Part shown: one piece after another, positions 19,301 to 27,684 of the stretch
Layout: each line of letters begins with the position of its first letter
Position numbering within the stretch: position 1 is the first letter of the stretch
Position numbers and translations under genes: made by a program
The notes under the pieces: generated by a model
What the model saw: only the letters and a program-made list of their open reading frames with translations
What the model was told of the DNA's origin: nothing
Databases searched by the model: none
DNA from: Myxococcus stipitatus
GTDB lineage: Bacteria; Myxococcota; Myxococcia; Myxococcales; Myxococcaceae
NCBI RefSeq assembly: GCF_037414475.1
Contig: NZ_CP147913.1
Coordinates: forward strand, 6,880,001 to 6,944,000
Reading direction: 5' to 3'
Length of the DNA: 64,000 bases

Positions 19301-22300
19301 CCGGAGGAACTCCGGATGGCGCTTGCGTCACGGTTGCCCTCGTACATGGTCCCGTCGGTGTTCGTGGTGCTGCCGGCCCTGCCGACGACACTGAACGGCA
19401 AGGTGGACCGCAAGGCGCTCCCGGAGCCTCCGGCGGACGTCTCCACGGGCCGGACGCCGACAAGCCCTCGCGAGCAGTTGGTGGCGCGTGCCTTCGCGGA
19501 GGTGCTGGGCCGGGAAGCGGTGGGCGCGGACGACGGCTTCTTCACGCTGGGCGGAGATTCCATCGCGGCGATGCGGCTCGTGTCGCGGCTGCGGCGGGAG
19601 GGCTTCGCGTCCTCTCCGAAGCAGCTCTTCGAGCACCCCACGGTGATGGAGTTCGCGCGGCGGCTCACGCCGTTGGCGCAGAGGCCCGGCGTGGCGCCGG
19701 CTCCGGAGTCCGCCGTCCCGCTCACGTCCATGCAGCGCGGCATGCTGTTCCGAGCGCTGTTCTCGCCCGCCTCGCGCGACTACTTCGAGCAGGTGGGCGG
19801 GTGGCTGCCCGAGGACCTCGACCCCGTTGCGTTCCAGTTCGCATGGCGGGCCGCCGTGGCGCGACACGCCGTGCTCCGCACGGTGTTCGACCTGGGCGAC
19901 ACCGGACAGCCCACGCAGCGGTTCCGCGAAGGCTTCACGCTGCCGTGCTCCCTGCTCCACGGCGATGACGGCGCTGGCGTGACCGATGAAGACTGGCGCC
20001 GCTTCCTCGAAGAGGATGTGCGGCGGGGTTTCGCGCTGGAGGAGGGGCCGCTCCTCCGTCTCGCGCTCGCCCGGACGTCCTCGGGGGCGTGGAGGTTCGC
20101 GCTCTCCTTCCACCACGCCATCCTGGACGGCTGGAGCCTGGGCCTGCTGCTGGCGGAGGTCGCCGGGCACTGCGACGCCCTGCGCGCCGGAACGACTCCT
20201 TCCTTCGAGGCGCCGCCGGACTTCCGCCATTTCGTGCGCCACGAACAGGAGCAGGACCTCACGCCGGCGCACACGCTCTGGACCGAAGCGCTCCGGGGCT
20301 TCGACGCCCCCACACCTTTGCCTCACGACGAGCAGCGCTCCTCCGCGTCGGGCGCGGAGCCGCGCTACGCACGCCACGTCGTCACGCTGGATGCTCGTGA
20401 GACGGGGGTGCTCCAGGCGTTCTGTGCGCGTCACGGACTCACGCTGGGCTCGCTCGCGCAGGCGGGCTGGGGGCTCGTGCTCGCGCGGCACGCGGGGACA
20501 CGCGAGGCCGTGTTCGGCGCGTTGGTGTCAGGCCGCTCCGCGCCCGTCGAGCGCGTGACGGAGCAGGTGGGGCTGCTCATCAACACGCTGCCGGTCCGCG
20601 TCCAGGTGATGCCCGGTCAGCCCGTGCTCGCGTGGCTTCACGCCTTGCAACGACAGCAGGCTGAGTTGCGCGAGCACGAACAGGTGCCGCTGGAGCAGGT
20701 GCGGCGCTGGAGCGAGGTGGGGGCCGGGCGACTCCTCTTCGAGAGCGTCCTCGTGGTGGACCCCTGGCCGCTTCGCGCCGGCGAGCGCGGCGTCTTCTCC
20801 GCGGGCGTCGAGGAGCTGGGCCCTCCGCGCACGGGCTTCCCGCTGCACCTCGCGGTCTACCCTGGCGCGACCCTCGGCCTGGCGCTCACCTACGACGAGC
20901 GCCGGTACGGCGAGGAGGTCGTGGCCCGGCTCGCGCATGGTCTTCGCACGCTCCTCGCGGAGATGGTCGCGGAGCCTGGGCGTCCCGTGGCGCAGCTCCC
21001 GCTGCTCGGGACCGAGGAGCGCGCGCAGCTCCTGAGCGCGTGGAACCCGACGACCCACGTCTTCGAGCATCCCTGCCCGCTGCACGTACTGTTCGAGCAG
21101 CAGGCCGCGCGGACACCCTCCGCCATCGCCCTCGAGTGGGAAGGGCAGACGATGACGTACGCCGCGCTCGACGCCCGGGCGAACCAGCTCGCGCACCGCC
21201 TGCGGGCGGAGGGCGTGGGGCCCGAGGTGTTGGTGGGCGTCTTCCTGGAGCGCTCGCTCAACATGGTGGCGGGGCTCTACGGCGTCCTCAAGGCGGGCGG
21301 GGCCTATCTGCCGCTGGAGCCGGGCCTGCCACCGGAGCGCGTGCGCCAGATGGCGGAGGATGCGTGTCCTCGCGTCACCCTCACCAGCCGTGCCCTGGCG
21401 GCGCGTGTTCCCGAGGGCGCTGGCACCGTGCTGGTGCTCGACGATGATGCGTGGAGCGCCGGGCTTCCCCAGGCCGCGGCGGAGCATCCCCCTCTCGAGG
21501 GCGCGGCGCTGGAGCACCCCGCGTACTGCATCTTCACCTCGGGCTCGACGGGGCGGCCGAAGGGCGCGCTCGTCACCCATCGCGGCATCCACAACCGCAT
21601 CCTGTGGATGCAGGCCGCCTACGGTCTGGGGCCCGAGGACCGGGTCCTCCAGAAGACGCCCTTCAGCTTCGACGTCTCCGTCTGGGAGTTCTTCTGGCCG
21701 CTCGCGGTGGGAGCTCGGCTGGTGGTCGCGCGCGCCGGAGGACACCAGGACCCGGCCTATCTGGTCCGGACCCTGGCCGCCCAGCGCATCACCACGGTGC
21801 ACTTCGTCCCCTCGATGCTCCAGTTCTTCCTGGAGGAGCCGGGGCTGGAGTCGCTCACGTCCCTGACGCGCGTGGTCTGCAGTGGCGAGGCACTCTCGTC
21901 CGCCCTCCAGCGCCGCGTCTTCGAACGGCTCCCGCACGTCTCGCTCTACAACCTCTATGGCCCCACCGAGGCGTCCGTGGACGTGTCCCACTGGACGTGC
22001 CGTCCCAGCGACGGGCGGACCACCGTGCCCATCGGTGTGCCCGTCTTCAACACGCGCCTGCTCGTGCTGGACGCGGACCTCAACCTGTTGCCCACCGGCG
22101 CGCTGGGTGAACTCTACATCGGTGGCGTGCAGCTCGGCCGCGGCTACCTGGGCCGTCCAGGGCTGACCGCCGAGCGCTTCCTCCCCGACCCCTGCGCGAC
22201 GGAGCCGGGCGCGCGGCTGTACCGGACTGGCGACCTGGCCCGGAGGCTGGAGGACGGCTCGCTGGAGTACGTGGGCCGCGTGGACAGCCAGGTGAAGGTG

Positions 22301-23668
22301 CGCGGCTTCCGCATCGAGCTGGGGGAGATTGAAGCGGTGCTCCTGGGCCTGCCCGACGTGGCCGAGGCCGCGGTGGTGGTGCGCTCGGCCCCCGGCGGCG
22401 AGTCCCTGCTCGCCGCCTACGTGGCGCCCCGAGGAGGCCATGCTCCGGAGCGCTGGTGCGGCACCTTGCGCGAGGCGCTGGCGCGCGTGCTGCCCGAGTA
22501 CATGGTGCCGGGCCGCTTCGCGGTGCTGGCGCGGTTGCCGCTCACGCCCAGCGGCAAGGTGGACCGCCGCGCGCTGCCCGCCCTGGAGGACGTGGCCGCC
22601 GGCCCGAGTGGTTCGCGGGTCCCTCCGCGCAATCCCCGCGAGGCGGTGCTGGTGGACCTCTTCGAGCGCGTGCTGGGTGTCACCGGTGTGGGCGCGACGA
22701 GCGACTTCTTCCAACTCGGAGGCCACTCCATGCTCGTGCTGCGCCTGCTGTCCCGGATGGAGTCCGCGTTCGGCGTCCGGCTCCCGCTCGCGGCGCTGTT
22801 CCAGACGAGCACGGTGGAGGGGCTGGCCCGCGCCGTGGAGACCGCCGGGGGCGAGCAGGGTGTGCTCGTTCCGCTGGGTGGGGAAGGGGACGCGCCCCCG
22901 CTGTTCCTCGTCCACCCCGTGGGCGGCAACATCCTCTGCTACCGCGCTCTGGCCGAGGGGCTCACCGGCCGCCGCCTCCATGCGTTCCAATCCCAGGGCG
23001 TCACCGGCGCCGCGCCGGACACCACGGTGGAGGCCATGGCGGAGCGGTACGTCCGCGAGCTGCGCCGCGTGCAGCCCTCCGGCCCCTACCACCTCTTCGG
23101 CTGGTCCATGGGCGGCGTCATCGCCTTCGAGATGGCGCGGCAGCTCGAGGCGGCGGGCGAGCGCGTGGGCGAGCTGTGCCTCCTGGACGCGACGCTGGAG
23201 GGCTTCGAGCAGCCGCTCGGGCCCGAGGATGATGCCGCGCTGCTGGGGGCCTTCGCGGTGGACCTCGGCCTCTCTCCGGAACGCGTCGCGCGGGTAGAGA
23301 GCCTGTCCGCGCTGTGGGGCGCCGCCCGCGACGGAGGGGTGCTCCCGGAGGACGCTCCGCTGGAGACGCTGGAGCGGCTCCACACCGTGTTCCGCGCGAA
23401 CCTGGAGGCGCTGCATGCGTATCGCGCCGGGCCGTACTCCGGCGCGCTCACGCTCCTGGCCGGGCAGGAGGGCGGCATCCGGGACGCCGCCACGCCGGAC
23501 TGGGGATGGGCGCGCTTCGCTCGTGGTGGTGTGCGGACGCGGCACCTCCCCGGCAATCACTACACGCTCTTGAAACCGCCGAACGTGGAGCAGGTGGGGC
23601 GCGTCGTCCAGGCGCTGCTCGATGACCACCGCGACTCCACTCCCCACGAAAGGAACGAAGGGCCATGA
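13355..23668 (+). CDS. NRPS, three modules with terminal thioesterase
   Basis: A 3437-residue synthetase starting with GTG inside the stop of the previous gene. Order: C4 (HHIIADG at 152), A4, T4 (Ser1016); C5 (HHLVADG at 1211), A5, T5 (GGDSI, Ser2069); C6 (HHAILDG at 2253), A6, T6 (Ser3125); thioesterase with GWSMGG (Ser3251) and a likely catalytic His3402. Specificity residues read as DLFNNALTYK (alanine), DILQLGLVWK (glycine) and DVWHVSLVDK (serine). C4 and C5 look like ordinary LCL domains. C6 begins PLTSMQRGMLF and has SFHHAILDGWS, the style of domains that follow an epimerase, yet no epimerase is present; the upstream residue is glycine, which is achiral. The thioesterase should release the chain by hydrolysis or cyclisation; the C-terminal serine is predicted. 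Confidence 0.94.
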   Translation: MSNVEPLLEEALEADEVFVFPASSAQRRLWFLDRLEPGLAAYNMPFALRLTGTLREDALVASLDVLVERHEALRTSFAEEGEQVVQVIHPPRSVAPRRVSLVALPAEEREAALRALCTAEADAPFVLSEPGLLRAVLVEMDASEHVLLLVLHHIIADGWSVGVMTRELAALYGARCEGRPDSLPEPELQYVDYSEWQEEWLRSEAPRRHLDAWRARLGEGVRPLELPTDHPRPARDNHRGATRAFALPRALSDEVRRFGREEGVTPFMTLLAAFGALLHRYTGETDIVVGTAIAGRTRRELEGAVGFFANTLALRLSVDGAPTFRELARRVKAVTLEAYAHQELPFEQLVESLSLPRDLGRNPLFQVMLVLENQPPGELVLPGLVLRPLEIDSHFAKFDLTLSLQETPDGLRGHLEYSRELFEPATVERWLGHFERLLASALAAPERRVDALALLPASEEVLLLDTWNPQGDLPRDGALLHTRFEAQARRVPDAVALADATRAWTYAEVERRANRLARCLVARGVGPEVRVGVCLRRTVDLPVVLLAVLKAGGTYAPLDPNYPAQRLAYLLEDSAAMLVISEGAVLSALPEARPPTLVLEELEAELAEASDAPLEARCLPGNLAYLIYTSGSTGRPKGVAIEHRSAALLLTWALEVFPPEMLDGVLACTSVCFDLSVFEMFVPWAHGGRVLVVGSVLDLPAFPRRDEVTLVNTVPSAMVELLRVGGLPRTVRGVNLAGEALPRRTVDGLYALGHVERVYNLYGPSEDTTYSTWELVPRGEARGPTIGRPLENTRGYVLDASLRLMPLGVPGELYLAGDGLARGYLHRPDLTAERFVPDPFAREPGGRMYRTGDRVRQLPDGRLEYLGRLDHQVKVRGFRIELGEVEARLRALGDVADALVMAGEDAAGGARLLGFVVPREGKVLAPSALRAALLEHLPEYMVPSRWSVLPKLPLTPNGKVDRAALRTVGLASEGDGAEVQPPRTQTEERLCALWEELLDAPVRDVRRSFFELGGHSLLAMRLRSRVEAQFDVSLPLRALFEAPTVEELAARLEAMRGALRLPPVEPQPRDTPLPLSSAQQRLYFLERLEPGSAFYTIATALRITGPLDANALERTLRELTARHEGLRARFALRDGEPVQTFTPVDFTLERVDVPGEFESARSRNADARSAWVTERATRFVRRPFDLEREAPFRAQLYTLNGREHWLVLAMHHLVADGGSIAVLLRDAAALYASERMGLPTRLPSLPYQPADHAAWERRVWAEDALLPQLAYWGTKLAGPLPILELPADHPRPARRSDRGRTLHFELPPALAAEVPVRARGWGATPFMVLLAAFQAVLARHARQEDILVGTPIAGRSTPGSEALVGCFVNTLVLRTEVPPALSFEALVQRVKTTCLEAFSHADVPFERLVQHLQPPRSTAHTPLFQVMFVLNEQPSGQSAFADVGVEEVALEGGTSTFDLTFTVLQREQGLGVAIEYSTDLFEPETLARFFDAYESLLKDALGRPGARLDTLRLLSPDAHARLVAQCAPRPRVMPAEATVVSRIEAQAMRAPERTAVAAVDRTLSYGELQGEVLALAARLRARGVGRGDRVGVCLERTHRLPVALLAVLRAGASYVPLDPNFPRERLALMAEDAGLRLTLTEHACESRLGPEAGQLWLLDEPGDDVVMDLGPGPLGMDEAYVLYTSGSTGRPKGVSVHHAALENFLASMEEAPGLTADDVLAAVTTLSFDIAGLELYLPLRVGARIELCTREEAQDSLRLAERLERTGATVMQATPTAWRMLLESGWTNPRRMAVLCGGEPLPTDLAARLVATGGALWNLYGPTETTVWSTVARVPSTGGPLTVGRPILNTPVYVLDAGLELVPPGVCGELYIGGTGVATGYVGRAALTAERFIPDPFSTVPGARLYATGDVGCLRADGLLEVRGREDAQVKVRGHRIELGEVEAALRSIPDVKDAAVAVREATPGMARLVGYVVARTGARPSPEELRMALASRLPSYMVPSVFVVLPALPTTLNGKVDRKALPEPPADVSTGRTPTSPREQLVARAFAEVLGREAVGADDGFFTLGGDSIAAMRLVSRLRREGFASSPKQLFEHPTVMEFARRLTPLAQRPGVAPAPESAVPLTSMQRGMLFRALFSPASRDYFEQVGGWLPEDLDPVAFQFAWRAAVARHAVLRTVFDLGDTGQPTQRFREGFTLPCSLLHGDDGAGVTDEDWRRFLEEDVRRGFALEEGPLLRLALARTSSGAWRFALSFHHAILDGWSLGLLLAEVAGHCDALRAGTTPSFEAPPDFRHFVRHEQEQDLTPAHTLWTEALRGFDAPTPLPHDEQRSSASGAEPRYARHVVTLDARETGVLQAFCARHGLTLGSLAQAGWGLVLARHAGTREAVFGALVSGRSAPVERVTEQVGLLINTLPVRVQVMPGQPVLAWLHALQRQQAELREHEQVPLEQVRRWSEVGAGRLLFESVLVVDPWPLRAGERGVFSAGVEELGPPRTGFPLHLAVYPGATLGLALTYDERRYGEEVVARLAHGLRTLLAEMVAEPGRPVAQLPLLGTEERAQLLSAWNPTTHVFEHPCPLHVLFEQQAARTPSAIALEWEGQTMTYAALDARANQLAHRLRAEGVGPEVLVGVFLERSLNMVAGLYGVLKAGGAYLPLEPGLPPERVRQMAEDACPRVTLTSRALAARVPEGAGTVLVLDDDAWSAGLPQAAAEHPPLEGAALEHPAYCIFTSGSTGRPKGALVTHRGIHNRILWMQAAYGLGPEDRVLQKTPFSFDVSVWEFFWPLAVGARLVVARAGGHQDPAYLVRTLAAQRITTVHFVPSMLQFFLEEPGLESLTSLTRVVCSGEALSSALQRRVFERLPHVSLYNLYGPTEASVDVSHWTCRPSDGRTTVPIGVPVFNTRLLVLDADLNLLPTGALGELYIGGVQLGRGYLGRPGLTAERFLPDPCATEPGARLYRTGDLARRLEDGSLEYVGRVDSQVKVRGFRIELGEIEAVLLGLPDVAEAAVVVRSAPGGESLLAAYVAPRGGHAPERWCGTLREALARVLPEYMVPGRFAVLARLPLTPSGKVDRRALPALEDVAAGPSGSRVPPRNPREAVLVDLFERVLGVTGVGATSDFFQLGGHSMLVLRLLSRMESAFGVRLPLAALFQTSTVEGLARAVETAGGEQGVLVPLGGEGDAPPLFLVHPVGGNILCYRALAEGLTGRRLHAFQSQGVTGAAPDTTVEAMAERYVRELRRVQPSGPYHLFGWSMGGVIAFEMARQLEAAGERVGELCLLDATLEGFEQPLGPEDDAALLGAFAVDLGLSPERVARVESLSALWGAARDGGVLPEDAPLETLERLHTVFRANLEALHAYRAGPYSGALTLLAGQEGGIRDAATPDWGWARFARGGVRTRHLPGNHYTLLKPPNVEQVGRVVQALLDDHRDSTPHERNEGP

Positions 23669-25071
23669 ACTTCTACCCGAAGCATCTGTTTCCATTCATC
23701 CAGGAGCTGGAGGCGAACTACCCGGTCATCCGCGAGGAGGCGGAGCGGCAGATCTCCCTGCGCTTCAAGCCGTATGCGTACTCGGACGTGTACACGGCCG
23801 GCTGGACGACGCTGGACCTGCTGTACCACGACAACCGGCTGGACGTTCGCAACCGCCCGCGCTTCACGGTGTCGGACTGCACCGACCCGCTCCAGCTCTT
23901 CATGGTGCTGCTGGGCGCCCCGACCTCGTTCGAGTCCCAGCTGCTCCAGGGACGACTGGGCGAGGAGACCATGCGTGAGCTGGCCTCGTACCGCTCGCCC
24001 CATGACTGCACGCCTTCGATGATCGACAGGCTGGTGGGTGGCATGAACGCGCTGGTGGCGGACCCGGAGTTCTTCGTGGCCCACCAGGAGCGGCTCGTCC
24101 TGGATGCGCGTGCGCCCCGCTCGCGCGAGCACCTGAGGAAGCTCGTGGCGCAGGGGCGGCTGGTGGAGCGCGATGGCCGCTTCGCGTTGGGGGCGGTCGA
24201 CGGGGACGAGGCGCGGGACGCGCTGCGCTGGCTCCACGTCACGGTGCTGGAGGAGGCCGTCTACCCCAGCTTCCTCAAGAAGGGCGGCACCACCGAGTTC
24301 AAGGACGTCACGGAGGCGTGCGAGGTGACGACGTCCATCGTGAAGAAGATTCGCGGCCTGCGCAGCGTGTGGTTCTCCTGCCTCGCGCCCGGCTCGCACA
24401 TCATGGCGCACACGGGCAACGACGCGACGATGCTCCGCTGCCACCTGGGCCTCATCGTCCCGGGCAACGCGGTGATGGCGGTGGGCTCGCACCGCGTGTC
24501 GCCCAACGACTTCAAGGACGTGGACCGCGTCCTGCCGCTGGTGGACGCGGGCAACGACAGCCTGCCGGCGCGCCTGCTGCGCGAGGCATTGCCAGAGGAC
24601 GAGCTGCGCGCGTTGCGGGGGTTCTCCTCGCTCACGCGCACGGACGACCCGGACGGCGCCTGGAAGCGGCTGTGGGCCGTCGCGGAGGCGCTCAACACGC
24701 GCATCGAGCAGCCCGGCTTCTGCCTGCCGTACCGGGACACGGCGCCGCGCCACGCCGCGCCGGTGTTCGAGGAGACGTTCGCCCGGCTCCAGGCGCAGGG
24801 CGTGCTCACGGCGAAGGGTGAGGCGGCGCCCACCGCGCTGGAGTCGGAGGCGGGCCGGGAGGAGCTGCACTACCTCAACACCCTCTTCTTCATCGAGCGC
24901 GCGTTCCCGGAGTTCCTCGCCAAGTCGCCGCGCGTGCGGCGTGAGTTCATCTCCTGGGAGGAGGGGCGCTGCTTCGTCTTCGACGACACCCAGTACCACG
25001 AGGTGTGGCAGCGGGCCGACCGCAACCGGGTCATCCTGAACGTGGACGTGGACCGGAGCACCTATGTCTGA
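23665..25071 (+). CDS. aspartyl/asparaginyl beta-hydroxylase-like 2-oxoglutarate dioxygenase
   Basis: A 468-residue protein of the Asp/Asn beta-hydroxylase family, which uses Fe(II) and 2-oxoglutarate to hydroxylate a beta-carbon. The core FSCLAPGSHIMAHTGND with His249, the RCHLGL strand (Arg258, His260) and the C-terminal FDDTQYHEVWQ with His445 and Arg455 give the iron and cosubstrate sites. It is longer than the usual family member: about 200 residues lie between the N-terminal LPF-like start and the core, and about 140 more separate the HLGLIVP strand from the WEEGRCFVFDD strand. The ATG overlaps the NRPS stop (ATGA), so it is the last gene of the operon. It probably hydroxylates a carrier-bound or released residue; which one cannot be read from the sequence. 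Confidence 0.82.
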   Translation: MNFYPKHLFPFIQELEANYPVIREEAERQISLRFKPYAYSDVYTAGWTTLDLLYHDNRLDVRNRPRFTVSDCTDPLQLFMVLLGAPTSFESQLLQGRLGEETMRELASYRSPHDCTPSMIDRLVGGMNALVADPEFFVAHQERLVLDARAPRSREHLRKLVAQGRLVERDGRFALGAVDGDEARDALRWLHVTVLEEAVYPSFLKKGGTTEFKDVTEACEVTTSIVKKIRGLRSVWFSCLAPGSHIMAHTGNDATMLRCHLGLIVPGNAVMAVGSHRVSPNDFKDVDRVLPLVDAGNDSLPARLLREALPEDELRALRGFSSLTRTDDPDGAWKRLWAVAEALNTRIEQPGFCLPYRDTAPRHAAPVFEETFARLQAQGVLTAKGEAAPTALESEAGREELHYLNTLFFIERAFPEFLAKSPRVRREFISWEEGRCFVFDDTQYHEVWQRADRNRVILNVDVDRSTYV

Positions 25072-25128
25072 GGGGGGGCTCCGCTGTCCGGCGATGGTGG
25101 GGCGACGGCGCGCGGGGGAGGAACCGGC

Positions 25129-27684
25129 GTGACGCGGGGGGCCTGGCCCAGACGAGGACGATGGTGGGGCGGGCTCATGCTCGCGCTGGCGGCGCCCGTG
25201 TGGGCGGCGGAGGTCCCGCGTGCGGCCTCCGCCTTCCGCGCGGTGCGCACGGAGGTGTCCGTGTCGGTGGACGGGACGCTGGACGAGCCCGCATGGGCCG
25301 CCGCGCCGGTGTACTCGGACTTCGTGCAGAGTTTCCCCACGCCGGGCGCGGCGCCGGGGGAGCGCACCGAGGTGCGCATCCTCTACGACGAGCGCAACCT
25401 CTACGTGGGCATCACCGCCTACGACACGCAGCCCGAGCTCATCCTCCAGAGCCTGGGCCGGCGCGACGCCATCCCGCCCTCGGACACGGTGACGGTGATG
25501 GTGGACAGCCTGAGGGACAGGGCCACGGGCTACCTCTTCTCCATCAACGCGGGCGGCACGTTGGAGGACGCGCGGCTCACCGAGGACACCACCGAGGCGA
25601 AGGACTGGGACGCCATCTGGGAGGGCGAGGCCACCGTCACGAAGGACGGCTGGGTGGCGGAGCTTCGCGTGCCCCTCACCGTGCTGCGCTTCCCGGACGC
25701 GCCGGTGCAGACCTGGGGCTTCCACGTCCGCCGGCAGATATCCCGGACGCATGAGCAGGTGGACTCCACCGTCATCCCGCGCGAGGCCAATGCGCTCGTG
25801 TCGCGCTTCGCGGACTTCCAAGGGCTGGAGGGCGTGAGGCACCAGCGGAGGCTCTCGCTGACGCCGTACGTGGCCAGCCGCTTCACCGCGAGCCGGGAGG
25901 CGGTGCCCCTGGGGGGCGCGGCGTCGCTGGAGCCCTCCGCGGACGTGGGGGTGGACTTCCAGGCCTCGCTCGCGAGCGACCTGTCCCTCACGGGGACCAT
26001 CAACCCCGACTTCGGCCAGGTGGAAGCCGACACGTTGCTGGTGAACCTGGGCACGTCCGAGGTGTTCTTCCCGGAGAAGCGCCCCTTCTTCCTGGAGGGG
26101 CTGGAGCTGTTCCAGCCGGTGGGAGCGCAGGCGGGGCGCTCGGCGCAGACGCTCTTCTATTCGCGGCGCGTGGGGTTGGAGCAGCCGCTGCTGGGCGCGG
26201 TGAAGCTGGTGGGCACGGTGAGCGACGGCGTGCAGGTGGGACTCCTGGACGCGGTGTCCATGGGGGCCGCGGCGCTGGGGAGCGAGGCGGAGCGGGGCTA
26301 CCGCTTCCAATGGGAGCGCCCGCTGCACTTCGGCTCCCAGTCCTCGCTGCCGCGCGTGGTGCCGCCGCCGATGAACTCGTTCGCGGGTGTGCTGCGGGCG
26401 GAGGTGGCGGAGGGGCAGCAGCTCGGGTTGATGGTGACGGCGGCGAGCCCGCTGTCCTCGCGGTGCCAGGGGCAGCCGCTTCCGGACGAGCTTCCGTGTG
26501 TGGCGCGTGGAGGGCAGGCCTCTGCGGCGGACTTCCGGCTGCGCACGTCGGACGGCGTGTATGCGGTGTCGGGGCAGTTGGATGCGTCGCGGGTGTCGGG
26601 TGGTGGTCCGGAGGGGTATCTGCTGCGCGACGGGACGCGGCTGCGGCCGGGGGACATGGGCTTCGGGGCGTACCTGCGGGGCGGGAAGCTGGGCGGCGAG
26701 CCGTGGCGCATGACGCTGACGTACGAGTACGAGTCCCCCACGCTGGAGCTGAACGCGACCGGCTTCCAGCCGCTCCAGAATCAGCAGAAGGTGTCGGCGC
26801 ATGTGCAGTACGGGCGGGGCTCGCGGTGGGGGCCCTTCCACGAGCTGTGGTTGGGCGTGCGGGGGCAGGGGAGCTGGTCCACGGATGCGCGGGGGTTGCC
26901 GCTGTCGCGCGGGGTGGACCTGACGATGGAGGGGGTGCTGCCGGGCTTCAGCACGATGACGTGTGAGGTCGGCGTCGAGGTGGACCGCCGCGACCTGCGG
27001 GAGATACCGGCGCGGGGGCTGGCGTACGAGCTGCCGGACTTCGGCTTCGCCACATGCGGGCTGGAGACGGATCCGCTGCGGCCCTTGTCCTTCACGTTGG
27101 ACGGTTACGTGGACCGGACGTCCCGGAACGGGGCATCGCCCGGGAGGGTGGGGAAGTCCGCGAGCGTGGGCATGTCGTGGCGACCGATGCCGAGGCTCCA
27201 GACGGACGTGGATGTGGAGTACGAGGCGACGCAGGACGGCCCGCGCTGGACGGGGGAGACGGAGGACGGGCGGCTGCTCTTCGCGGAGCTGGTGCCGCGC
27301 TTCCTCACGCTGACGCTCAAGCAACTCGTGGTGGTGACGCCGAGGCTCACGTTGCAGGGGCGGGTGCAGCTGCTCACGGGGCTGGGGCCTTATGGGCCCT
27401 TCTACGCGACGCGAATCCCCGAGGACGGGACGGTGCGGTTGCGGAACCTCCAACCGGTGACGGATGTGGAGGACCCGAGCTTTCACACGGCGGCGCTCAA
27501 CGTGAACGTGGTGGCGCGGTGGGAGTACCGCGTGGGCTCCACGCTGTACTTCATCTACTCGCGGGCCCAGGAGGAGCCGCTGCTCGAGGGGGCGGAAGCG
27601 GCGCGCAGCCCGCTGATGCCGCGCGGGCTGGGGCTGGGGCCGCGCTCGGACACGGTGCTCCTGAAGGCGAGCTACACATGGTGA
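25129..27684 (+). CDS. CBM9-like/DUF5916 outer-membrane protein
   Basis: An 851-residue exported protein. A signal peptide (LMLALAAPVWAAE) precedes a carbohydrate-binding family 9/DOMON-like domain (about residues 35-215, with SVDGTLDEPAW and ERTEVRILYDERNLYVGI) and a DUF5916 region. The latter contains GTINPDFGQVEAD and FFPEKRPFFLEG and continues as alternating beta strands ending in KASYTW, a typical outer-membrane barrel end. GTG start with a GGGGGAGGA ribosome site; 57 bp after the hydroxylase gene and in the same direction, so it may be read through from the NRPS operon. Family function is not established; a role in passage or processing of small peptides or glycans is a guess. Its last ~40 codons are included in a 155-bp tandem duplication. 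Confidence 0.8.
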   Translation: MTRGAWPRRGRWWGGLMLALAAPVWAAEVPRAASAFRAVRTEVSVSVDGTLDEPAWAAAPVYSDFVQSFPTPGAAPGERTEVRILYDERNLYVGITAYDTQPELILQSLGRRDAIPPSDTVTVMVDSLRDRATGYLFSINAGGTLEDARLTEDTTEAKDWDAIWEGEATVTKDGWVAELRVPLTVLRFPDAPVQTWGFHVRRQISRTHEQVDSTVIPREANALVSRFADFQGLEGVRHQRRLSLTPYVASRFTASREAVPLGGAASLEPSADVGVDFQASLASDLSLTGTINPDFGQVEADTLLVNLGTSEVFFPEKRPFFLEGLELFQPVGAQAGRSAQTLFYSRRVGLEQPLLGAVKLVGTVSDGVQVGLLDAVSMGAAALGSEAERGYRFQWERPLHFGSQSSLPRVVPPPMNSFAGVLRAEVAEGQQLGLMVTAASPLSSRCQGQPLPDELPCVARGGQASAADFRLRTSDGVYAVSGQLDASRVSGGGPEGYLLRDGTRLRPGDMGFGAYLRGGKLGGEPWRMTLTYEYESPTLELNATGFQPLQNQQKVSAHVQYGRGSRWGPFHELWLGVRGQGSWSTDARGLPLSRGVDLTMEGVLPGFSTMTCEVGVEVDRRDLREIPARGLAYELPDFGFATCGLETDPLRPLSFTLDGYVDRTSRNGASPGRVGKSASVGMSWRPMPRLQTDVDVEYEATQDGPRWTGETEDGRLLFAELVPRFLTLTLKQLVVVTPRLTLQGRVQLLTGLGPYGPFYATRIPEDGTVRLRNLQPVTDVEDPSFHTAALNVNVVARWEYRVGSTLYFIYSRAQEEPLLEGAEAARSPLMPRGLGLGPRSDTVLLKASYTW

